Source: Candidatus Gastranaerophilales bacterium (lineage in GTDB: Bacteria; Cyanobacteriota; Vampirovibrionia; Gastranaerophilales; Gastranaerophilaceae). From it: 63,686 nucleotides of DNA. The notes below the pieces were generated by a model. The model worked only from the letters and a program-made list of their open reading frames with translations. It did no database searches and was not told the DNA's origin. Location of the stretch: assembly GCA_017467305.1 (NCBI GenBank), contig JAFTSM010000042.1, positions 1 to 63,686 on the forward strand, in the 5' to 3' direction. Below are positions 56,779-63,088 of this stretch, piece after piece; the stretch's first letter is position 1, and every line of letters starts with the position of its first letter. A program made the translations under genes and the position numbers.

Positions 56779-56922
56779 TTACCTATGTTCTGCTGCGTAT
56801 ACTTTTGGTAATCCACAAACTGTTGCAATTAAGGGCTCTGGCATTTCAATAACATCTTTATATAGCTCATTAATATCTTCAATTGAAAGATCATTAATAT
56901 CATCATCATTAAATTCTTTCAT
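56779..56922 (-). CDS. RiPP precursor peptide, 47 residues
   Basis: Small gene with a textbook ribosome-binding site (AAAGGAG, 7 bp before the ATG) that overlaps the stop codon of the ATP-grasp gene. The N-terminal 26 residues are acidic and helical (FNDDDIND, LSIEDINELYKDV), like a leader peptide; then comes MPEPLI and a short basic C-terminus ATVCGLPKVYAAEHR with one Cys at position 36 and two Tyr/Pro sites. There is no signal peptide. Its place directly before a maturase with a PqqD-like domain makes it the likely substrate of the operon's enzymes. The core boundary is inference. Confidence 0.8.
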   Translation of the reverse strand: MKEFNDDDINDLSIEDINELYKDVIEMPEPLIATVCGLPKVYAAEHR

Positions 56923-56934
56923 GATAATTCTCCT

Positions 56935-57837
56935 TTATTTTAACGTTAAATTTTTAAATAATTCTTTATAGAAAGCTTGATATTGCATTTCGTCGGGTAT
57001 GAAACCAGATAGTGGAGTAAAAGTCATTTCACCAAAATATAATTGGTTATTATATATCATCCAATCCACACGAACAAATTTAAATCCTTGAGAAAGAATT
57101 TTACTTAAATGCTTTGATTCTTCTCGAAATTTTTTACTTTCTGTGTAAGGTACTGAATCTACACACCATACCCAAAATTCTTCGCCGATTTCATTTATAT
57201 TTTCACGCAAGAGTGGTTCAATAAGAATCTTAGGTTTGATATTTATATACTGTGCTTCAAAATCACTAAAGCCAAAGAAGTTCTGACCAAGCCAATTATC
57301 AAATCTGGCTTTACTATAGTTATAAAGTTTTTTGTTTGAAAGATACTCCTCTTTATTTTTAACTATGATATGCCATTTACATCCGTGATTTGCCTTTATA
57401 ACAAAAGAATTTGGAAGTGTATCAAATGGAATCTCCTCAAATCTTTCACCAATCCATAAAATTGGCTTTAAGTATCTTGAACCAATTTTACTTTCTACAT
57501 AATCGCGAACTTTTATTTTATCCGTTAAGTTACTTTTTATTGGACTATTATCATACAACTTAAGCCATTGGATTTTTTGGCTAAGATTTTTAGGCCATTT
57601 TAAATTTAATTTTTCACCAGTTTTATTGTAATAGGCTTCTTTTAAATATTTTGGATAATCTTTTTTTTGTAAAGACATCATAAACTCATAACAAAAAAAT
57701 GCGGAATCTTTATTCTTTAGCCTTCCTTGATTAATATCTGAAGAATCGTAGATTACACCATTTATTCTTTTGGAAGCTTTTTCAACAAAAGTTTTTATAT
57801 AATTTAATAAGTCATTCATATTTTCATTGTACTTCAT
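56935..57837 (-). CDS. TupA-like ATP-grasp protein, first gene of the RiPP operon
   Basis: About 300 residues. KVRDYVESKIGSRYLKPILWIGERFEEIPFD, FVIKANHGCKWHIIV and FRVDWMIYNNQLYFGEMTF with TPLSGF closely fit the TupA-like ATP-grasp family, some members of which act in teichuronopeptide or polysaccharide synthesis. ATP-grasp enzymes form amide or ester bonds on carboxylates. Only 12 bases separate it from the precursor gene, so it is in the same transcript, but its involvement with the peptide is inference. The ATG at 57837 follows an A-run without a clear ribosome-binding site; an ATG six codons later is an alternative. Confidence 0.8.
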   Translation of the reverse strand: MKYNENMNDLLNYIKTFVEKASKRINGVIYDSSDINQGRLKNKDSAFFCYEFMMSLQKKDYPKYLKEAYYNKTGEKLNLKWPKNLSQKIQWLKLYDNSPIKSNLTDKIKVRDYVESKIGSRYLKPILWIGERFEEIPFDTLPNSFVIKANHGCKWHIIVKNKEEYLSNKKLYNYSKARFDNWLGQNFFGFSDFEAQYINIKPKILIEPLLRENINEIGEEFWVWCVDSVPYTESKKFREESKHLSKILSQGFKFVRVDWMIYNNQLYFGEMTFTPLSGFIPDEMQYQAFYKELFKNLTLK

Positions 57838-57932
57838 TTTTTTTTTCAAGTTGAAATCGTCAATTTGTACGATATCAAATCATTCAAATTTTAATATACT
57901 AAACAAACAGATATAGTATTTATTGAGGGATT

Positions 57933-58808
57933 ATGGCAAGAGCAATTAACACCAAAAAGGTTAAAATACAAGAACAAAAACCCGATTTGCGAGTTGTAAA
58001 AGAGGTTAAAACAAAGCCTTATAGTGATATTGATTTAAACAATTGGAAAGAATATTCACACATTAAAACTGATACTTGGTGGGAATTTGACTCTAGAGAT
58101 AAATCTCACGGTCATTCAAACGACTATCACGGAAACTATATTCCACAATTAGCACAACAACTTTATGAGAGATTTACTCAAAAAGGTGATGTTGTTCTTG
58201 ATATGTTTTTAGGTTCCGGCACAAGTGCTATCGAAGCTTTAAATATGGGCAGAAGATGTATTGGTGTTGAATTAAAACCAGAACAAGTTGAAATTGTTAG
58301 CAACAAATTCTCTCAAAAAGAATTAGTAACAGATGTAAATATCATTTGTAACGATAGTGCTGATGAAGGTGTTAAAGAAAAAATTCAAGCAAGACTTGAT
58401 ATTATGAGAAGAGATAAGGCTCAATTTTTAGTACTTCATCCACCTTATGATGATATTATTAAGTTCTCAGACAGAAAAGAAGATTTATCAAACTGTGCAA
58501 CTACAGAAGAGTTTTATGATTTATTCCAAAAGGTTGCCAAAAACGGTTACGATATGCTTGAAAAAGGTAGATTTGCAGCGTTAATCATTGGTGATAAATA
58601 TGCAAATGGCGAAATAGTTCCACTTGGTGCAGATTGTGCCGCAAAAATGAGAGAATTAGGCTTTAAAATGAAAGCTGTTATCGTAAAAAATATGGAAGGT
58701 AACGAAAGAGCAAAAGGTAAGACCGCTAATCTATGGCGTTATCGTGCATTAAATGGTGGCTTCTATATCTTCAAACATGAGTATATTTATGTCTTCCAAA
58801 AAGTTTAG
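57933..58808 (+). CDS. N4/N6-type DNA methyltransferase-like protein
   Basis: 291 residues. SAM-binding motif I is DMFLGSGTSAIEA (90-102) with VELKPEQVEI following, and the catalytic motif IV is HPPYDDI near residue 171, placed after motif I (beta-like order). The usual first residue of motif IV (D, N or S) is His here. No restriction enzyme is adjacent, so it is an orphan; the target sequence is unknown. GAGGG precedes the ATG. The DUF1653-like small gene overlaps its 3' end. Confidence 0.82.
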   Translation: MARAINTKKVKIQEQKPDLRVVKEVKTKPYSDIDLNNWKEYSHIKTDTWWEFDSRDKSHGHSNDYHGNYIPQLAQQLYERFTQKGDVVLDMFLGSGTSAIEALNMGRRCIGVELKPEQVEIVSNKFSQKELVTDVNIICNDSADEGVKEKIQARLDIMRRDKAQFLVLHPPYDDIIKFSDRKEDLSNCATTEEFYDLFQKVAKNGYDMLEKGRFAALIIGDKYANGEIVPLGADCAAKMRELGFKMKAVIVKNMEGNERAKGKTANLWRYRALNGGFYIFKHEYIYVFQKV

Positions 58809-58974
58809 AAATATAAAAAACGGAAATATTTACGAAGTAGTTCGTGAAGATGTTATCAATTGCACAAATGCAAATGATAACCAAGTTATGGTTTTATATA
58901 AGAGCGAAAAGCATCCTGAGATGCTCTTTGTTCGTGAAAAATCAGAGTTTTACATTAAGTTTGTAGAAGTTTAG
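58789..58974 (+). CDS. DUF1653-like small protein
   Basis: About 61 residues (FRNIKNGNIYEVVRE..., VMVLYKSEKHPEMLFVREKSEF) resembling the DUF1653 pattern of a short beta-rich domain with a conserved Tyr and a VR-x-x-x-x-F end. It starts inside the methyltransferase 3' end, at 58777 or 58789. No function known. Confidence 0.6.
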   Translation: MSSKKFRNIKNGNIYEVVREDVINCTNANDNQVMVLYKSEKHPEMLFVREKSEFYIKFVEV

Positions 58975-58975
58975 A

Positions 58976-59557
58976 CTACCATTTATGTACAAATTCCATT
59001 GGTTTATAAGTTTTGATATATTCAAAAACTTCATCAACTGTATTTGCAATAAAATAGAGTGATTTCATTTCTTCTTTTGCAAATTTATTTTCATATAAAG
59101 TATCAAACATCTTTAGCATATTATCGTAATAGCCATCAAAGTTTAAAAAGATAACTGGTTTATCGTGATAACCAAGTTGTTTTGCAACAAGAATTTCAAA
59201 AACTTCTTCAAAAGTACCAAACCCACCTGGTGCAGATACAAATACGTCTGCATATTGTTCCATTGTAGCTTTACGTTCACGCATATCCTTTGTTACAACA
59301 ACTTTTGCTAGTGCTGGATGTTTCAAACCGAAGGATTCAATACGTTCTGGAATTACCCCAATAACCTCTGCGCCATTTTCAAGAGCATTATTTGCAATAA
59401 CCCCCATCATGCCAACAGTTGTACCACCATAGACCATATTGTAGCTATTTTTGCCAATTTTTTCTCCAAGTTCTTTTGACATAATATAAAACTTTTCTGG
59501 CAAATTATTGCTTGATGAACAATATACACAAATTACTTTTTTCTTATTTTCAGACAT
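58976..59557 (-). CDS. LOG-family protein (nucleotide 5'-monophosphate phosphoribohydrolase type)
   Basis: 193 residues. VYGGTTVGMMGVIANNAL and the signature PGGFGTFEEVFE define the LOG/TIGR00730 family, which hydrolyses the N-glycosidic bond of nucleoside 5'-monophosphates (cytokinin activation in plants; a nucleotide-salvage or stress role in bacteria). Catalytic Arg and Glu are in the expected places (MRERKATMEQ, GTFEE). Converges with the DUF1653-like gene with only one base between stops. Confidence 0.92.
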   Translation of the reverse strand: MSENKKKVICVYCSSSNNLPEKFYIMSKELGEKIGKNSYNMVYGGTTVGMMGVIANNALENGAEVIGVIPERIESFGLKHPALAKVVVTKDMRERKATMEQYADVFVSAPGGFGTFEEVFEILVAKQLGYHDKPVIFLNFDGYYDNMLKMFDTLYENKFAKEEMKSLYFIANTVDEVFEYIKTYKPMEFVHKW

Positions 59558-59619
59558 ATATATTTCCCAATTAACTATATAATAACTATTATATGCTTAT
59601 TTTTCTTTTACGCTAGTTA

Positions 59620-59971
59620 TTACATAAGAAATATTATGAGTATGAAAATAAAACAAAACTAAAAATATTTAATTTCTCAACCGGTGTTTTCTACTACGTG
59701 AAAACAATGGTCTCGAAATAAAATATTTTTTAGTTTTGAATGAAAAAATGTAATAAAAAATAAAATATGATAGCATATATTTTTTTCTGTAAGAATACTT
59801 AGCGAAGCAATTACATAGCGGAGCGGTTACTAAGTAACTTTAGCGTAGCTTTGGGCTGAGTTTAGTATTATAAGAAAACAATATCTAGCAGAATATTTTA
59901 TTTTTTATTATTTTACTCATCGAGTTTGCCACATCGTTCGCAAAGATATAACAATAATATTTCTTATGTAA
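59620..59971. repeat. inverted-repeat element (candidate MITE) in a 478-bp gap
   Basis: The gap 59558-60035 holds no gene. It is bracketed by a perfect 18-bp inverted repeat, TTACATAAGAAATATTAT at 59620-59637 and its complement at 59954-59971. Inside are a long imperfect hairpin (59654-59738, arms of about 38 nt) and three spaced octamers AGCGAAGC, AGCGGAGC, AGCGTAGC (59801, 59817, 59842). No target-site duplication is evident, so mobility is unproven. The kinase promoter should lie near its right edge. Confidence 0.6.
59654..59738. other. long imperfect hairpin
   Basis: Arms CAAAACTAAAAATATTT...GTGTTTTC and GAAAACAATGG...TAGTTTTG pair over about 38 nt with a short loop CTACTACG. It could act as a bidirectional structure or be part of the enclosing inverted-repeat element. 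There is no typical T-run terminator. Confidence 0.6.
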
Positions 59972-60035
59972 AATCAAATCTTATATCAATTTATTTCTAA
60001 TTGTAGAAAACCCCAATATAGAATATAATTGAGCT

Positions 60036-61139
60036 ATGTGGAAGTTTATCTTAAAATTCTATTGCTTATTTATCATAACAATATCTGTTATGTTTTTCTC
60101 ATTAGTCTTTTTTCAAAAACAAGGTATGCAACCTAATGCGCCTCAAATGATGCCACAACAAGAAGATTTTATGTTTGATTATCCACATCATCAACCATCA
60201 ATGCCACCAATACAACAAAATAATCAACAAGAACCTCCAATCGCAATTCCTTTATTGTTTATTCTTGGTGTTAGTTCTATTTTCATATTGTGCTTCTTAA
60301 AATATATTGATAAATCTTTTGTAACCCCATTAACTTTAATTCAAGAAAATTTAAAAGAGATTAAAGAAGGAAGGTTAGAAACAAAATTTGAAAACAATAG
60401 TGAAAATAAAGCAATAAATGAAACATTTAATACTTTAAATGATATGGTAGATGGCTTAAAAGAAAAAGAAAAATTACAAAATAACTTTATTCAAACAATA
60501 GCTCACGATTTAAGAGCACCTATTGTTGCCCAAGAAAGAGCTATTTCAATCCTACAAGATGAGTTTAATAACCACGAGCTTTTAGAAGGAATGATGGCTA
60601 ATAATGAAACCTATTTAAAAATGATTAATCTTATTCTTGAAGCTTATAACGAAAAGAAAATAAATATTGATAAAACAGAAATCAATTTATATAAAATTAC
60701 AAATTCAATTATTAAAGAATTGAAACCAATGGCAGACAAAAAAAATATCACAATTAAAAATAGAATCAATGATAATTTTATTGTCTATGCAGATTTTATT
60801 TCAATTAATAGAATAATGATGAATTTAATTTCTAATTCAATAGAAAATATTGAAAACAATAAAACAATTAGTATAAAAGGAATTATTGGTTCAAATAAAA
60901 CAAGAATTTTAATTGAAGACAACGGTGCTGGTATCGATGAAGAGACAATAAAACATATATTTGAGAAATATTCTTCTTCAAATAAATCAAGAAAAAAAAT
61001 TGTTTCTGGACTAGGACTTTATATAGTAAAAGATTTAATAACTCAAAATGGTGGTACTATCCAGATTGAGAGTGAACTAGATAAATATACAAAATTTATA
61101 ATTGAACTACCAACAAGGGATAAAAATGAAAAAATATAA
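60036..61139 (+). CDS. sensor histidine kinase with Met/His/Gln/Pro-rich sensor loop
   Basis: 367 residues. One membrane helix (about 4-26), an extracytoplasmic loop of about 40 residues rich in Met, Gln, Pro and His (MQPNAPQMMPQQ, DYPHHQPSMPP), a second helix (70-88), a HAMP-like linker, then a HisKA-type dimerisation domain with His157 (AHDLRAP) and an ATPase domain with NSIENIENN, EDNGAGID and GLGLYIVKDL. It overlaps the NarL-type regulator by 14 bp. The loop composition suggests metal sensing (inference). Confidence 0.9.
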   Translation: MWKFILKFYCLFIITISVMFFSLVFFQKQGMQPNAPQMMPQQEDFMFDYPHHQPSMPPIQQNNQQEPPIAIPLLFILGVSSIFILCFLKYIDKSFVTPLTLIQENLKEIKEGRLETKFENNSENKAINETFNTLNDMVDGLKEKEKLQNNFIQTIAHDLRAPIVAQERAISILQDEFNNHELLEGMMANNETYLKMINLILEAYNEKKINIDKTEINLYKITNSIIKELKPMADKKNITIKNRINDNFIVYADFISINRIMMNLISNSIENIENNKTISIKGIIGSNKTRILIEDNGAGIDEETIKHIFEKYSSSNKSRKKIVSGLGLYIVKDLITQNGGTIQIESELDKYTKFIIELPTRDKNEKI

Positions 61140-61785
61140 TTTATTATTGGTTGAAGATGATCCATTTACAAAACAAACTCTTTCTTATGAGTTAAAAAGA
61201 CGTGAAGAAATAAACTTTTTAGGCGCATTTGATAACGGTAAAGAGGCAGTTGAATACGTTAAAACTAATACTCCAGATATTATTTTGATGGATATCGATA
61301 TGCCTATAATGAATGGTTTAGAAGCAACTAAAGAAATAAAAAAATTCAATCCTAATATATTAATAACAATACTTTCTAATCACGACCAGAAAGATAAAGT
61401 TTTAGATGCTTTTTCTTTCGGTGCAAATGCATATTGCGTAAAACAAATCAAAATGAATGAACTTATAAAAGTATTCAATATTGTTTCTGACGGTGGTATT
61501 TGGATTGATAGCCAAATTGCTGGTTATATTTTTGATGTCTTAAAAAATATAGATAAAAAACAAGAAGAAACAAAGAAAACAACAGAAGATTACAATATAA
61601 CAGAACGTGAAAGAAATGTTTTAAAACTTGTTGCAGACGGACATTCGAATACAGAGATTGCAGAACAATTGATTATTTCTCAAAATACTGTAAAAAACCA
61701 TATTGCAAGCCTTTTAACAAAACTAGCAGTAAAAGATAGAACACAAATCGCAGTTTTTGCACTAAAAAATAATTTGTTAGATTAA
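61126..61785 (+). CDS. NarL/FixJ-family response regulator
   Basis: 219 residues from the ATG at 61126 (AAGGG, 6 bp upstream). The receiver has VEDD (9-12), phosphoacceptor Asp56 in LMDIDMP and the conserved Lys in CVKQIK; the HTH reads ITERERNVLKLVADGHSN then SQNTVKNHIASLLTKLAV. It is paired by overlap with the preceding kinase, although HisKA-type kinases more often partner OmpR-type regulators. It is a paralogue of 6839-7483. The identical boxes at 61795 and 62444 are candidate binding sites. Confidence 0.92.
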   Translation: MKKYNLLLVEDDPFTKQTLSYELKRREEINFLGAFDNGKEAVEYVKTNTPDIILMDIDMPIMNGLEATKEIKKFNPNILITILSNHDQKDKVLDAFSFGANAYCVKQIKMNELIKVFNIVSDGGIWIDSQIAGYIFDVLKNIDKKQEETKKTTEDYNITERERNVLKLVADGHSNTEIAEQLIISQNTVKNHIASLLTKLAVKDRTQIAVFALKNNLLD

Positions 61786-61794
61786 AAATAAAAG

Positions 61795-61818
61795 TTAGTT
61801 CTCTAGGACTATTATTTC
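61795..61818 (+). promoter_or_regulatory. 24-bp upstream box, copy 1
   Basis: TTAGTTCTCTAGGACTATTA plus TTTC, identical to 62444-62467 and at a similar distance (about 55 bp) from the start codon of its gene. The core AGTTC-TCTA-GGACT is an imperfect dyad. A TTTATAT-type -10-like stretch and an AGAGGAG ribosome-binding site follow. Candidate operator or promoter element. Confidence 0.65.
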
Positions 61819-61873
61819 TCCTTTTTAAAATTCTTTTATATAGAAGAGGATAAACAAAAAGAGGAGATTTAAA

Positions 61874-62431
61874 ATGTTTAATTTAGTTAATGGTTTCGGC
61901 GGACAAACACAACAAGTAAGACAAAATCCAGATGATTATGCAAAACAATATGCAGAACAAAATGGTCTTTCATTTGAAGAAGCAAAAGCAGAGTTAAAAG
62001 CTAAATATGGTGACCCACAACAACAAAATTCTTCATCAAATATTTTTTCATGTGGAAATTTTGGAAGTACTTGTACTGTAGATTTCACAAGTTTACAAGA
62101 AGAAATCGCAAGTTTAAAAGATGAAATTGCTAGCTTAGAGGAAATTTTATTCGGCAAACCAGAATCAACAGAAACAACTAATTCTTCAAACACATCAACA
62201 ACTACTGCTGAAACAACAACAGAAAATGATGAAACAGATTCTGAGAATACATCAACAAACACTGAAGAAAAAACCACTAACAGAATCAAAGAATACTCTG
62301 ATAAAACTTTATATAAATTTCTAAAAAATGAATTCAAACTTTCAGATGAAAAAATTGCAGCTTTGACAAAAGAAGAAGAACTAGAGTATATCAATCGTTT
62401 GAACGAAAAAATTGCACAACATCAACAATAA
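61874..62431 (+). CDS. SFGGQ-type protein 1 with Ser/Thr-rich linker
   Basis: 185 residues. The first 45 residues (GFGGQTQQVRQNPDDYAKQY, then EQNG.S.EEAKAELKAKYGDPQ) are nearly shared with the next gene. A possible coiled coil follows (LQEEIASLKDEIASLEE), then a Thr/Ser/Glu/Asn-rich linker (about 103-140) and a helical C-terminal part (ALTKEEELEYINRLNEKIAQ). No signal peptide. Strong ribosome-binding site AGAGGAG. Immediately downstream of the two-component pair and a box shared with its neighbour. Function unknown. Confidence 0.7.
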   Translation: MFNLVNGFGGQTQQVRQNPDDYAKQYAEQNGLSFEEAKAELKAKYGDPQQQNSSSNIFSCGNFGSTCTVDFTSLQEEIASLKDEIASLEEILFGKPESTETTNSSNTSTTTAETTTENDETDSENTSTNTEEKTTNRIKEYSDKTLYKFLKNEFKLSDEKIAALTKEEELEYINRLNEKIAQHQQ

Positions 62432-62443
62432 TGTAATTCAAAT

Positions 62444-62467
62444 TTAGTTCTCTAGGACTATTATTTC
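62444..62467 (+). promoter_or_regulatory. 24-bp upstream box, copy 2
   Basis: Identical to 61795-61818; lies 54 bp before the start of the second SFGGQ-type gene and 13 bp after the first gene's stop. Confidence 0.65.
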
Positions 62468-62520
62468 ACTAAAAATAAAATCGTTTATATAAATGTAGAT
62501 AAACAAAAGAGGAAATTAAA

Positions 62521-63036
62521 ATGATTAATTCAATTAACAGTTTCGGCGGACAAACACAACAAGTAAGACAAAATCCAGATGAATATGCAAAAGTATATGC
62601 AGAACAAAATGGAATTTCAGTAGAAGAGGCAAAAGCAGAGTTAAAATCGAAATATGGTGACCCACAAGCACAAAGTGAAATATCTTCAATCGGTTCATTT
62701 GGTGGATATAACAACAGAGAAACACAAGATATATCAAGTATTCAATCAGAAATAAGTGATTTAGAAGCAAAATTATTTGGTGGTCAAACTGATAGTAACA
62801 ACTCATTTTTAAGTTCAATTATGAACTTCTTCAGAGGCAATGAAGGTTCTAACCAAGAAATGAATATGCAAAACTTAATTAATCCAGAAACTGGTACTAT
62901 GACTGGCCCACAAAAAGAAGGCGACCCTCAATTCCACTTACATCCAACAACAGGATTAGAATCTGGTCCTCAACAAGAAGGTGATTTTCAACATCCAAAT
63001 CAAGAGGATAAAAGATATTTAAATATGTTTCAATAA
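62521..63036 (+). CDS. SFGGQ-type protein 2 with internal TG-x-x-GPQ repeats
   Basis: 171 residues. N-terminal SFGGQTQQVRQNPDEYAKVY then EQNG.S.EEAKAELKSKYGDPQ as in the previous gene, then SIQSEISDLEAKLFGGQ and a tail with two imperfect repeats of TGTMTGPQKEGDPQFH and TGLESGPQQEGDFQHP. No signal peptide or membrane span. Strong ribosome-binding site AGAGGA. Terminator follows. Function unknown; presumably co-regulated with its paralogue. Confidence 0.7.
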   Translation: MINSINSFGGQTQQVRQNPDEYAKVYAEQNGISVEEAKAELKSKYGDPQAQSEISSIGSFGGYNNRETQDISSIQSEISDLEAKLFGGQTDSNNSFLSSIMNFFRGNEGSNQEMNMQNLINPETGTMTGPQKEGDPQFHLHPTTGLESGPQQEGDFQHPNQEDKRYLNMFQ

Positions 63037-63042
63037 CACATA

Positions 63043-63072
63043 AAAAGAGCCACTCAGTTGAGTGGCTCTTTT
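63043..63072. terminator. bidirectional Rho-independent terminator
   Basis: AAAAGAGCCACTCA/TGAGTGGCTCTTTT with a GT loop between the SFGGQ gene and the convergent acyl-CoA synthetase gene. Confidence 0.9.
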
Positions 63073-63088
63073 ACTTTATAGCTTTTAA

